The notes under the pieces are model-generated. The model searched no databases. It worked only from the letters and a program-made list of their open reading frames with translations, and had not been told where the DNA came from. From contig NZ_CP100756.1 in the NCBI RefSeq assembly GCF_024266705.1, forward strand, positions 3,286,001-3,350,000: a stretch of DNA of 64,000 nucleotides. Direction: 5' to 3'. The first letter of the stretch is position 1. Every line of letters begins with the position of its first letter. The stretch comes from Natrinema gelatinilyticum. GTDB lineage: Archaea > Halobacteriota > Halobacteria > Halobacteriales > Natrialbaceae. Made by a program: the position numbers and the translations under genes. This document shows positions 25,100 through 33,845 of this stretch, one piece after another.

Positions 25100-26527
25100 C
25101 TACTCTCCCACGGGTCGAATCTTGAACCCGTACCGCGTGACGCCTTCCTGCGTGTATATGCGGCGGATCGTCGTCTCGATCCGGTCGCTGACCGAAAAGT
25201 CGTCGGGACCCGCGTCGGTTCCCATCACCGGTGCGCTTACGGTTTCGTCGCCGTCCTCCGTCTCGAGTGCGACGATAGCGGCCGCGAAGTCACCGGAGCG
25301 AGCTTGCTGTTCCGCGAATTCAGGTGGTGCACCGCCCTGCGAGATAGTTGTGACGGCCTCGATCGTGCCTTCGTCCGCGAGTTCGACGGGTTCGTAGCCG
25401 GCGAGCGCGCCACAGTCGTCACACGCGCCTTCCGGCGGGAACGAAAGCGCCTCGCACTCGGTACAGCGTCCGGCCTCGAGCCGGTAACGCTGCGGGATCG
25501 AGCGCCGCCACGAGGGGACGCTCACGTACGCGCCGCCGCCCGATGGCGGTCCGGTGGTCACGACGCCACGCTGGCGCAGGTACTCGGCATACGAGAGCGG
25601 GTCGTCGCCCTCGAGTGCGGTCGCAGCCGGCACGTCCCCGTCGGCCTCGACGACGAAAGCATCGGCACTCGCACCGCTCCCGTGGGAAACCGCGAGGACA
25701 GATCCGTAACCGTTGGAAAGCGCCACGGCGAGAGACATCGGGACGCTCGCGGCGCCGAGGTCGCCCAGTTCGTGGACCGTTGCGGCGGCCTGAATTTCGT
25801 CGGTACTGACGCCGGCAGCGGCCGCCGCTCGGTAGGGGAGTTTCCCGTCGGGCGCCTGGATCGCGGCGGCTTCGGGGTCGGACTCGACCTCCAGGCCGCC
25901 GACTGCGCCGCCAATCGTCTCGGTGAAGGCCTGTCGGTCGTACTGGGTGACGCCCAGCGTCCGGGTTTCGTCTTCCCCAGTCGTGCGGAATCGAGTTCCC
26001 GGATACGGCGTGGAATACTCCGCGCGGTCGACAATTTCCGCTGGACCGTCGCGCTCGAGGACGAACGCTGCCGCGCCGGCACCGGCGGCGTGATCGATGC
26101 CGTCGTCCGGGTCACCCTTCGGTGCGTCGGCTGCGACGACGAGAGCGGTGGTGGAATCGGCCGCGAGTGCGTCTTGCCCGGCCCAGAGCGCACGCGTTCC
26201 GGCTCGGGTGCTCCCGGTGAATACCTGTCCGGCACTCGACTCTGCGAGGGCGAGCATTGCGCCGAGCCGCGCGGTGAGGTCTTCCTCGGCTTCCGGTGGC
26301 CGTGACGATGCGAAGCCGAGCCAGTCGACTGACGACGGGTCGGCCTCGGCAGCCTCGAGCGCTCGGGTCGCTGCCTCGTAGGCCATCGTCAGGGCGTCTT
26401 CGTCGGCGGAAGCGACGGCTTTCTCGCTCACGCCGGCCGCGTTGAATTGACCCCATGCCTCCTGGAACGCGTCCGCGCTGATGCGGAATCGCGGCGCGTA
26501 CGTTCCGACGCCGGTGATTGCGCTCAT
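25100..26527 (-). CDS. HMG-CoA-synthase-like protein fused to a DUF35 zinc-ribbon/OB domain
   Basis: 475 residues. Residues 1 to about 300 follow the archaeal HMG-CoA synthase fold (ITGVGTYAPRFRISADAF at the start). The position of the catalytic cysteine reads Thr107 in GSTRAGTRALWAG, so normal acyl-enzyme chemistry is not expected. Residues 345-475 are a DUF35 rubredoxin-like zinc ribbon plus OB fold, with Cys355, Cys358, Cys369 and Cys372. In many archaea thiolase, HMG-CoA synthase and a separate DUF35 protein form a complex; here synthase and DUF35 are fused and the thiolase gene overlaps by 4 bases. The role is probably condensation or channelling of an acyl-CoA other than HMG-CoA. Confidence 0.8.
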   Translation of the reverse strand: MSAITGVGTYAPRFRISADAFQEAWGQFNAAGVSEKAVASADEDALTMAYEAATRALEAAEADPSSVDWLGFASSRPPEAEEDLTARLGAMLALAESSAGQVFTGSTRAGTRALWAGQDALAADSTTALVVAADAPKGDPDDGIDHAAGAGAAAFVLERDGPAEIVDRAEYSTPYPGTRFRTTGEDETRTLGVTQYDRQAFTETIGGAVGGLEVESDPEAAAIQAPDGKLPYRAAAAAGVSTDEIQAAATVHELGDLGAASVPMSLAVALSNGYGSVLAVSHGSGASADAFVVEADGDVPAATALEGDDPLSYAEYLRQRGVVTTGPPSGGGAYVSVPSWRRSIPQRYRLEAGRCTECEALSFPPEGACDDCGALAGYEPVELADEGTIEAVTTISQGGAPPEFAEQQARSGDFAAAIVALETEDGDETVSAPVMGTDAGPDDFSVSDRIETTIRRIYTQEGVTRYGFKIRPVGE

Positions 26528-27702
26528 GTGTTCACCTCCGTTTCCTTCTCGAAGACGTGGACGACTGCTGCACCGCCGCTGCCGCCGACGTTGTGAGTTA
26601 GTCCCTGCGTCGGATTCTCGACCTGTCGCTCGCCGGCGTTCCCGGAGAGCTGTTTGTACGCCTCCACGACCTGTCCGGCACCTGTCGCGCCGATTGGATG
26701 GCCTTTCGACTTGAGCCCGCCGGAGGTATTGACCGGGAGGTCACCTCCGAGTTCGGTCTTCCCCGACTCGATGAGCGCGCCAGCATCCCCTTTCTCACAG
26801 AAGCCGAGGTCCTCATAGGCCAGCAGTTCCGCGATGGCGAAACAGTCGTGAACTTCTGCGAAGTCGAGATCGTCGGGTGAGACGTCGGCCATCTCGTAGG
26901 CCGATTCGGCGGCCCGCTGGCTCGCGGGAACCCCGGCGTACGAGTCGCGCTGGAACAGCCCGACGGTGTCGCTGCCAGCACCGACGCCGGCCACCCGAAT
27001 CGGATCGTCAGTGTACTCGTCGACGACGTCCTCGCTGACGACCAGCGCACAGGCCGCGCCGTCCGAGGTCGGACAACAGTGATAGAGATTGAGCGGGTCC
27101 GCGACGACGGGTGCCGACTGTGCGTCCTCGAGCGAACACTCGAATCCGAGCTGTGCGTGGGGGTTCTTCGCCCCGTTCGAGTGGTTCTTGACCGCGACCT
27201 GCGAGAGGTGTTCGCGCGTAGTCCCGTACTGATCCATGTGGACGCTGGCCATCTGGGCGTACACGCCGGAGAACGTGGTACCGGAGAGGCGTTCCCACTC
27301 GGTCTCACCGGAGACGCCGAGCCAGTACTTCGTCGCGTCGGAACTCATGTCCGACATGATCTCGAACCCGCCCGCGAGTGCGACGTCGGCCATCCCCGAT
27401 TTGACGGCCTGGACCGCCTGTCGAACCGCAAATCCACTCGCTGCGCACGCATTTTCGACTCGCGTGGTGGGAATGCCGTCGAGCCCGACGTGTTCGGTCA
27501 CCGCCGGACCGGAGAGACCGAGTTGGCGACCACCGACACCGAGATTGCCCACGAAGGCCTCGTCGACGTCCGCTGCCTCGAGTCCCTTCGGTACGCTGGC
27601 TGTCGCCGCTTCGAACGCGGTTCGGAACAGCGACCGGTAGCTTTCCGACGGAAAAGCCCCGTAATCGGACTGCCCCGCACCGACGAGATATGCGTCGCGC
27701 AT
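26524..27702 (-). CDS. Thiolase-family acyl-CoA acyltransferase (SCP-x/archaeal type)
   Basis: 392 residues from ATG 27702; an upstream start at 27756 would add a non-family tail. The nucleophilic cysteine lies in RVENACAASGFAVRQAVQAV. The catalytic His-Cys elements appear as VHDCFAIAELLAYEDLG and SGGLKSKGHPIGATGAGQ, with NVGGSGGAAVVHVFE at the end. It belongs to the SCP2/archaeal acetyl-CoA acetyltransferase branch. It precedes the HMG-CoA-synthase/DUF35 fusion with an ATGA overlap, strongly suggesting one complex. Confidence 0.9.
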   Translation of the reverse strand: MRDAYLVGAGQSDYGAFPSESYRSLFRTAFEAATASVPKGLEAADVDEAFVGNLGVGGRQLGLSGPAVTEHVGLDGIPTTRVENACAASGFAVRQAVQAVKSGMADVALAGGFEIMSDMSSDATKYWLGVSGETEWERLSGTTFSGVYAQMASVHMDQYGTTREHLSQVAVKNHSNGAKNPHAQLGFECSLEDAQSAPVVADPLNLYHCCPTSDGAACALVVSEDVVDEYTDDPIRVAGVGAGSDTVGLFQRDSYAGVPASQRAAESAYEMADVSPDDLDFAEVHDCFAIAELLAYEDLGFCEKGDAGALIESGKTELGGDLPVNTSGGLKSKGHPIGATGAGQVVEAYKQLSGNAGERQVENPTQGLTHNVGGSGGAAVVHVFEKETEVNT

Positions 27703-27924
27703 ACTCGCCGTTCGTGTATCCAGGTGAAATAAGTGTATGTTCCCACTAGGCATCACGCCTCAAACTGCTGAAATCACCGTCGAGCGTCCTATTCTGATAC
27801 GAATAGGTGGCGAACAAATTCAAGCGCGTTCGGGTAACAGAGGATCTCTCTCCGTGGCCGAACCTCGTTCATTGCGTCTGAGACGCGACGCGGGATTCAA
27901 GCGTCTCGTCACCGTATATCGGAT

Positions 27925-28923
27925 ATGTCACGTGCGGACGAACTCGTTTCCGCCCTCGACGCGACCGATTCGCTCGTGATCGTCTGTCACGATAATCCGG
28001 ACCCGGATTGTCTCGCCAGTGCGCTCGCACTCGAGTCGATTGCGCTCGAACAGGACGTCGACGACGTGACGATCACCTACGGCGGCGAGATCTCGCATCA
28101 GCAAAACCGCGCGTTCGTCAACATGCTCGATATCAGCCTCCGAATGCTTTCACGCATCGATATCGACGACTACGATACGATCAGTTTCGTCGATCACACG
28201 AGGCCGGGAGTGAATACGGAGGTCCCGGCGAGCGTCACGCCCGACATCGTCGTCGATCACCATCCTGGCGAATCGAGCCATGCTGGGTTCGAAGACGTTC
28301 GTACCGACTACGGCGCAACGGCGACAATTTTCGTCGAGTACCTGTGCGATCTCGGGATAGACCTGACCGAGCGACTCGGCTCGGCACTGCTCTTCGCGCT
28401 CCATCGAGAGCGACTCGACTTCGTCCGCGAACCGACGCGACGCGAGTACGAGGCCGCACTGGCGGTCTACTCGGACGCCAACCTCGAGATGCTGGAACAA
28501 CTATACGGCAGCGCGTTCACACCGGGGACGCTCGACGCGATCGGTCGAGCCATCGCCAGTCGGAAACGTCGCGGGTCGGCGATGATCGCGAGCGTCGGCA
28601 AAACGACCGAGACGGATGCGCTCCCACAGGCGGCGGACTACTTGCTCAATCTCGAGGGAGTGGATACGGTGTTGGCCTATGGGATCATCGGCGATGCGAT
28701 TCGCCTGAGCGGTCGCTCGATCGATCCGCGTGTTAACATGGGTCAGACGCTGACGTCGGCGTTCGACGAACTGGGTACAGTCGGCGGCCACCACGACATG
28801 GCTGGCGGGCGTATCGAACTCGGACTGTTCGCTGACGACGAGGGCGACGCGGCCGAACTGCTCGAGTTCGTCGGCAGTCGACTCACGCGGCGGTTCTTCG
28901 ATGCACTGAACCTCGACGAATGA
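27925..28923 (+). CDS. DHH-family phosphoesterase (DHH plus DHHA1 domains)
   Basis: 332 residues. The N-terminal domain has IVCHDNPDPDCLASALALE, ISFVDHTRPG and IVVDHHPGES, the metal-binding aspartate/histidine motifs of DHH phosphoesterases. The C-terminal DHHA1 domain ends with GGHHDMAGGRIELGLF, the substrate-binding glycine/histidine motif. This is the NrnA/RecJ-like organisation, so it probably degrades short oligonucleotides or cyclic dinucleotide products in the cytoplasm. It is monocistronic; its promoter lies in the 222-base gap before it. Confidence 0.88.
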   Translation: MSRADELVSALDATDSLVIVCHDNPDPDCLASALALESIALEQDVDDVTITYGGEISHQQNRAFVNMLDISLRMLSRIDIDDYDTISFVDHTRPGVNTEVPASVTPDIVVDHHPGESSHAGFEDVRTDYGATATIFVEYLCDLGIDLTERLGSALLFALHRERLDFVREPTRREYEAALAVYSDANLEMLEQLYGSAFTPGTLDAIGRAIASRKRRGSAMIASVGKTTETDALPQAADYLLNLEGVDTVLAYGIIGDAIRLSGRSIDPRVNMGQTLTSAFDELGTVGGHHDMAGGRIELGLFADDEGDAAELLEFVGSRLTRRFFDALNLDE

Positions 28924-29054
28924 GGTCGCTCGGGCCGCCCAGGTCATTCGTCATCGATATTGGCTCGACCGGTCGGCACACTCGTTAGCCGACATCGGCT
29001 CGATCGTTCTGTCCTCTCGGTAGGCGAGGCGGGACCTCACGCTCGGCGACGTCA

Positions 29055-29519
29055 TCAGTCGATATCGATCGAGTGCCCCTCGTCGCTCGGTTCGCGTTTG
29101 GGCAGTCGGATCGTCAGGATGCCGTTGTTGACGCTGGCCTGGACCGTGTCGGCGTCGACCGGCTCGGGAAGTCGAATCTGACGGCTGAACGATTCCAGTT
29201 CCCGTTCGCGCCTGATGTAATTCTCTTCGTCGCCGCTGGTCTCCTCCGTGCGTTCGCGGCTGCCGGAGATAGCGAGTGATTCCCCGGAGAGGCGCAACTC
29301 GAGGTCGTCGCTTTCGTATCCGGGAACGTCGGCGGTGACGACGAACTCGTCCCCTTCGTCCGCGAGGTCGATACTCGTCGCCGAGGCGCCCATTGAAAGG
29401 TCGAGTTGGCTTCGGTTGTCGAGTTGTGTTTCCCACGATCGTGCTGCCGTCTCGAGCTGGCGGTTCAGTCGGTTCAATAGGGCTTCGATTCCGTCGAACG
29501 GACGGGGTCTGTCTGACAT
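29055..29519 (-). CDS. Hsp20/alpha-crystallin small heat-shock protein
   Basis: 154 residues. A variable N terminus precedes an alpha-crystallin domain (FVVTADVPGYESDDLELRLS, then LAISGSRERTEE). The conserved A-x-x-x-N-G-I-L motif appears as VQASVNNGILTIRLPKRE. It is an ATP-independent holdase against aggregation. A perfect 12-base palindrome overlaps the start codon, and a T-rich box lies about 30 bases upstream, which may reflect heat-shock control. Confidence 0.92.
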   Translation of the reverse strand: MSDRPRPFDGIEALLNRLNRQLETAARSWETQLDNRSQLDLSMGASATSIDLADEGDEFVVTADVPGYESDDLELRLSGESLAISGSRERTEETSGDEENYIRRERELESFSRQIRLPEPVDADTVQASVNNGILTIRLPKREPSDEGHSIDID

Positions 29520-29529
29520 GGTATACCAT
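29518..29529. promoter_or_regulatory. Palindrome overlapping the hsp20 start codon
   Basis: ATGGTATACCAT is a perfect 12-base palindrome that includes two bases of the hsp20 start codon. It could be a repressor site near the transcription start of a leaderless mRNA, or coincidence. A T-run on the minus strand at about 29548-29554 is the likely TATA region. Confidence 0.35.
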
Positions 29530-29665
29530 ATGTAGGTGGCGGACTGCGAAAAAAGCCACTTTCAGACGACGTGATGCTCGTCCAATTCGACACGTTATCG
29601 CGACGGATGCGGCAGAACCGACGGGTTGGCTGGTTGTTTTTACGCTGTCACCCGTAGCGTCGAAT

Positions 29666-30355
29666 ATGACGGAAGCACTGTTCGTCGTCAGTGAGGAAGG
29701 CTACTGGGGAGAAGAATGCGTCGAGCCGCTCGAGACGCTCTCCGATGCGGGAGTCGAGATAACGGTCGCGACCCCGTCCGGCAGTCCGCCGGTAATCGAC
29801 GAGCGGTCGATCGATCCCGATCAGGTCGGCGAAGAAACCGCCGAACACGTCCGTGAAGTTCACGAAACCGACGAGCGGCTGAACGATCCAATTCCGGTCG
29901 CACAGGCCGACGCCGAGGGATACGACGCCGTCGTCTTTCCCGGCGGCCACGGTACTGAGTGGGACATCAACCAGGACAAACACGCGCGAGAACTCGTCCG
30001 CGATATCATCGAGGGTGACGGAAAGGCGCTCATCGTCTGTCACGCCGTCGGCATGCTCGCGTTCGCCCGAGACAGCCACGGCGCGTTCATCGTCAACGGG
30101 CGCGACGTGACGGGCTTCCCCAATGAGTGGGAAGCGGGCATCGTCGACGAGGCGGATCGAATGCCCGACGGTCGCAAGCTTCCCTACTGGGTCGAAGACG
30201 AAGTGACGGCGGCAGGCGGAAACTGGGACGCCGAACTCGACGCCGACACGAGCGTCACCGTCGACGGCGATCTCATCACCGGTCGCGGTCCCGGTTCCTC
30301 GAGCGCGGCCGCCGAAACCCTGCTCGAAGAACTCGACGTCGAATTCGAGGCCTGA
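29666..30355 (+). CDS. DJ-1/PfpI family protein (class I glutamine-amidotransferase-like)
   Basis: 229 residues from ATG 29666. The nucleophile elbow is ALIVCHAVGMLAF, where Cys sits on the sharp turn, preceded by VVFPGGHGTEWDI. Glu in LFVVSEEGYWGEE near the N terminus can serve as the cysteine-activating residue. The family includes chaperones/deglycases for methylglyoxal-type damage and Hsp31-like proteases. It is read away from hsp20, which would suit a shared stress role, but that is only context. Confidence 0.88.
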   Translation: MTEALFVVSEEGYWGEECVEPLETLSDAGVEITVATPSGSPPVIDERSIDPDQVGEETAEHVREVHETDERLNDPIPVAQADAEGYDAVVFPGGHGTEWDINQDKHARELVRDIIEGDGKALIVCHAVGMLAFARDSHGAFIVNGRDVTGFPNEWEAGIVDEADRMPDGRKLPYWVEDEVTAAGGNWDAELDADTSVTVDGDLITGRGPGSSSAAAETLLEELDVEFEA

Positions 30356-30518
30356 ACGGACTGCGATCAACGCTGACGTATCACTGTTCGCGCTCGTATC
30401 GAAAGTCTGGTCCTAATCGTGCAAGGTCGGCCGACTATCGAACGTCCCTCCGCGAAGCTGTCGCAGACGTGACGGCCAAATCAGTCCCTTTTTACACGCA
30501 GCCGGGGAAGCACCCCTT

Positions 30519-30725
30519 ATGAGCTTCGAGGAAGACGACCGCGTCGTTCTGCACGACGAGCACAGTGAATTCGATGGCGAAACCGGCACCGTCACCCAGA
30601 CGATGGAGTCGATGTTCGGTGACGTCACTTACACGATCAGCTTCGACGACGGTCAGGAGGCCGGCGTCCCCGAGGACGACCTCGAGGCGGCCGACGACGA
30701 CGCTGCGGACGTAGACGAGGAGTAG
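30519..30725 (+). CDS. Small acidic beta-rich protein (DUF1918/KOW-like)
   Basis: 68 residues. A VVLHDEHSEFDGETGTVTQT pattern followed by TYTISFDDGQEAGVPEDDLE suggests a small SH3-like or KOW-type barrel, followed by a very acidic tail (AADDDAADVDEE). Similar short proteins occur widely in haloarchaea. No function is assigned. Confidence 0.7.
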   Translation: MSFEEDDRVVLHDEHSEFDGETGTVTQTMESMFGDVTYTISFDDGQEAGVPEDDLEAADDDAADVDEE

Positions 30726-30798
30726 CCACCGCGTGCGGACCGGCGCTGTCGCTCAGGTCCGGTCGCCGATTGGCACCGCTGAATCGAACCGCCGCTTC

Positions 30799-30879
30799 AT
30801 ACGGTCTGCTGTAAGTCATTGCCGGTGCAACCGCAACCGTTCTGCGGTTGTACCGGTACATCGTTACAGCAGACCGTAT
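30799..30879. repeat. Nested palindromic element (two concentric inverted repeats)
   Basis: The outer arms are perfect 16-base inverted repeats, ATACGGTCTGCTGTAA (30799-30814) and TTACAGCAGACCGTAT (30864-30879). Inside are 14-base arms, CCGGTGCAACCGCA (30822-30835) and TGCGGTTGTACCGG (30843-30856), with one mismatch and a 7-base loop. The two helices are separated by a 7-by-7 internal loop. The element fills most of the gap before the gene at 30949. It may be a dispersed haloarchaeal palindromic repeat/MITE or a structured RNA. Confidence 0.75.
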
Positions 30880-30948
30880 CAATCCAGTCAACCACCACCG
30901 GATCCGACCGACTACCGGTCCTGCAACGCACACCACCCCGACCCGTAG

Positions 30949-31386
30949 ATGCCACAGATACCGTTACACTACATCGATTTACGAACGTTCTGCTACGCCA
31001 CCGAGGATCAAAAACGCGTCGAGCAAGCGCTTCGAACCCTTCTCCCCGAGGAGTTTGAAATCGACCGCGCCGAGAGCGAGGGCCACTACGGCGACCGCAT
31101 CCTCGTCCTCTCGGCTCGCGTCGAGAAGGCCGACGACGTCCGGCACGTCCTCTCCAGACTCGCGGACCTCGAGCGATTCGACGAGTTGATCGACGAACTC
31201 GACGAACGGGTCACCGAGAACACCGAACTGTTTCTGCGATTCGACAAACAGGCCGCCTTCGAAGGAGCGGTCCGTCTCGGCGACGGCATCACGTTTCGTG
31301 CGAAGGTCGAGGCCTATCCCGCGAAGAAAGAGCAGGCGGTCGAAAACGCCAGAGCGGTCCTCGAGCGACTTCGGGACCGGGAGTAG
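30949..31386 (+). CDS. RNA-binding protein, predicted exosome-associated (COG1325-like)
   Basis: 145 residues beginning MPQIPLHYIDLRTFCYATED. The regular alpha/beta pattern with ESEGHYGDRILVLSARVEKA, ELFLRFDKQAAFEGAVRL and a C-terminal helix matches the archaeal family annotated as a predicted exosome subunit or RNA-binding protein. A role in RNA processing is inferred from that family. It stands alone between the palindromic element and the TetR operator. Confidence 0.75.
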   Translation: MPQIPLHYIDLRTFCYATEDQKRVEQALRTLLPEEFEIDRAESEGHYGDRILVLSARVEKADDVRHVLSRLADLERFDELIDELDERVTENTELFLRFDKQAAFEGAVRLGDGITFRAKVEAYPAKKEQAVENARAVLERLRDRE

Positions 31387-31516
31387 CCGCCCCGACCCGG
31401 GAGGCGGCCAGTCCGTCGAGACGAAGTCAACGTCGGTCGAGAGGAACTCGTCCACTGCCGTCTTTGCCGTCTGAGTTCGATCGATCCGGCCCGTTTCACC
31501 GATTACAAAGCCCTTT

Positions 31517-31530
31517 TGACTGGCCAGTCA
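31517..31530. promoter_or_regulatory. Palindromic operator before the TetR gene
   Basis: TGACTGGCCAGTCA is a perfect 14-base palindrome, 25 bases before the TetR ATG at 31556. Its position over the expected transcription start suggests auto-repression by the TetR protein. Confidence 0.65.
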
Positions 31531-31555
31531 GTAAGTTCGAGTAGGACCTTCCTGA

Positions 31556-32203
31556 ATGACGGACGAGACGATTACGGATCTCATGGAGGCGACGTATCGA
31601 GCGCTGTGCAAACACGGCTACGCGGAGCTAACGATGCAGGATATCGCCGCCGAATCGGACAAGAGCAAGGGGACGTTGCACTACCACTTCGAGGGCAAAC
31701 AGGACCTCCTCGAGTCGTTTCTGGAGTATCTGTTGGAGGAATTCGAGGCCCGAACCGAGTCGATTCCGGGCGAGACGCCGACCGAACGACTCCACGAGTT
31801 TCTCGATGAATTACTGACGCCGGCCGACGAGGATTCTGCCGAGGAATTCCGAACGGCGCTCCTCGAGATCAAGGCCCAGTCACCGTACAACGATGCCTAC
31901 CGCGAGCGACTGAGCGAGTTCGACAACGCGCTCCACGACCGAATCGCGGGCCTCGTCGCGGACGGCCGCGAAGCAGGGGAGTTCCGGGAGGTCGTCGATC
32001 CGGACGAGACGGCCGACTTCCTTGTGACGCTGATTAACGGCGCGCAGACGCGAGCGGCCGCGGTCGATCGGTCACCCGAACTGACGAAATGCCACGTCCA
32101 CGCGTACATCGCCGAAACACTTCGATCGGCGGACTCGAGCGAACATGATGAAGAGAGTGCGGGTCGTGACGAGTCTGAGACTGAGACGGAGGCAGGCGAA
32201 TGA
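31556..32203 (+). CDS. TetR-family transcriptional regulator
   Basis: 215 residues. The N-terminal helix-turn-helix is seen in LTMQDIAAESDKSKGTLHYH, followed by FEGKQDLLESFLEYLL. The C-terminal half is a ligand-binding helical domain resembling TetR_C members, with an acidic C-terminal tail. The ATG of the MATE transporter overlaps its stop by 4 bases, so it presumably represses the operon it heads. The perfect palindrome at 31517-31530 is its likely operator. Confidence 0.92.
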   Translation: MTDETITDLMEATYRALCKHGYAELTMQDIAAESDKSKGTLHYHFEGKQDLLESFLEYLLEEFEARTESIPGETPTERLHEFLDELLTPADEDSAEEFRTALLEIKAQSPYNDAYRERLSEFDNALHDRIAGLVADGREAGEFREVVDPDETADFLVTLINGAQTRAAAVDRSPELTKCHVHAYIAETLRSADSSEHDEESAGRDESETETEAGE

Positions 32204-33675
32204 GTCTTCTCGATCGGCTCGTCAGCTGGTTCCGGCGGCGGGTCTCCGGGCAATTTACGGGGCTGTTCAAGGGCCGTGATGAGTTCGATTTGACGTCGGG
32301 CGACATCGCTCGGCCGCTGTTCTACCTATCGCTACCGATCATCGTAACGAACTTGCTACAGACCGCGTACAACCTCATCGACACGTTCTGGCTCGGCCAG
32401 TACAGCACGGAGGCGTTGGCTGCGATCAGCTTCGCGTTCCCGATGGTGTTCCTGCTCATCTCGGTCGGGATGGGGCTGTCCGTCGCCGGGAGCGTCCTCG
32501 TCGCTCAGCATACCGGCGCGAACGAGGAAGCCGAGGCGGAATACGCCGCCTCCCAGACCGTCGCGCTGTCGCTGCTCGGTGCAGTGATCCTCGGAGTCAT
32601 CGGCTACGTCTTCGTCGAGCAACTGCTCGGCCTCTTCGGTGCATCGCCGGACGTGTTGCCGCTGGCGACCGACTACATGCAGGTCATCTCGCTCGGCATG
32701 GCCTTCATGTTCGGCTTTTTCGTGTTTATCGCGCTCATGCGGGGTTACGGCGACACAATCACGCCGATGCTGGTGATGTTCGGCTCCGTCCTCCTCAACG
32801 TCGTTCTCGACCCCTTCTTGATCTTCGGCTGGGGTCCGTTTCCCGAACTCGGGATTCAGGGCGCGGCTATCGCGACGGTCTTCTCGCGTGCCCTCGCGCT
32901 CGTCGTCGGGCTGGCGATCATGTTTCGCGGGACCCGAGGCGTCCGCATACGCCTCCGACAGATGCGTCCCGACCTCTCGTTCGCCAAAAAACTCGTCGGG
33001 ATCGGGTTTCCGGCATCGATCGAGGGAATGGGTCGCGCGCTCTCGATCAATTTACTGCTAGTGATCGTCGGACTCTTCCCCACGTACGTCGTCGCCGCAT
33101 ACGGAATCGGTACGCGGGTGTTCTCGGTGATCTTCCTCCCGGCGATCGCGGTCGCCCGCGGCGTCGAGACGATGACCGGCCAGAACGTCGGCGCGGGCAA
33201 ACCGGAGCGAGCGAAAGCCGCCGCCGACTTCGCGGCTCGAACCATGCTCGTCGGCCTCGGCGCGCTGGGCGTCGTGGCGTGGGTCGGTGCAGAGCCGATC
33301 ATCGCCGCGTTCACCGACGACACGCAGGTCATCGACGTCGGCGTGACGTTTCTCCGGTACGTCGCGCCATCGTTCGGTTTCATCGGCGTCATGCGAGCCT
33401 ACAACGGCAGCTTCCGGGGCACCGGAAAGACGCTCACCGCGGCCGGGATCGTTCTCGTAATCTACGGTCTCGTGCGCCTTCCGATCGCGGCGACGCTCTC
33501 ACAATCGGCCCTCGGCTACCGCGGGATATGGCTCGCGTTCGCCGCGTCGAACGTCCTCGGTGCCGGTCTCGCCTACGGCTGGTACCGCCGGGGGACCTGG
33601 CGTCGCGTCGACGTGACCGACGGCCCGTCGTCTCCCGGACTGGGCGACGACGTCGAACCGAGCGTCGACGACTGA
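32200..33675 (+). CDS. MATE-family multidrug/toxin efflux transporter
   Basis: 491 residues with about twelve membrane helices in two homologous halves. The region LFYLSLPIIVTNLLQTAYNL near the start and LINFLLVIVG-type helices later are typical of MATE proteins (DinF/NorM type), as is the paired GAGKPERAKAAADFAARTML loop. It exports cationic drugs or metabolites using a Na+ or H+ gradient. Translation is coupled to the TetR gene by an ATGA overlap. The inducer and substrate are unknown. Confidence 0.92.
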   Translation: MSLLDRLVSWFRRRVSGQFTGLFKGRDEFDLTSGDIARPLFYLSLPIIVTNLLQTAYNLIDTFWLGQYSTEALAAISFAFPMVFLLISVGMGLSVAGSVLVAQHTGANEEAEAEYAASQTVALSLLGAVILGVIGYVFVEQLLGLFGASPDVLPLATDYMQVISLGMAFMFGFFVFIALMRGYGDTITPMLVMFGSVLLNVVLDPFLIFGWGPFPELGIQGAAIATVFSRALALVVGLAIMFRGTRGVRIRLRQMRPDLSFAKKLVGIGFPASIEGMGRALSINLLLVIVGLFPTYVVAAYGIGTRVFSVIFLPAIAVARGVETMTGQNVGAGKPERAKAAADFAARTMLVGLGALGVVAWVGAEPIIAAFTDDTQVIDVGVTFLRYVAPSFGFIGVMRAYNGSFRGTGKTLTAAGIVLVIYGLVRLPIAATLSQSALGYRGIWLAFAASNVLGAGLAYGWYRRGTWRRVDVTDGPSSPGLGDDVEPSVDD

Positions 33676-33845
33676 CGTCGCCGTTCGTATCAAAATATTA
33701 AGATATCCACCCAAGTAAAGTAGCTGTGGGCCGTCGATTCGACTGCCCAGTGTGTATGAATCACCCCGTGAGCAGCTGTTGCTGGCGCGTCCACGACGGT
33801 AATCGCCGATGTCCACGCTCGGATCAGTACGTGCGGTGGTAGCCA

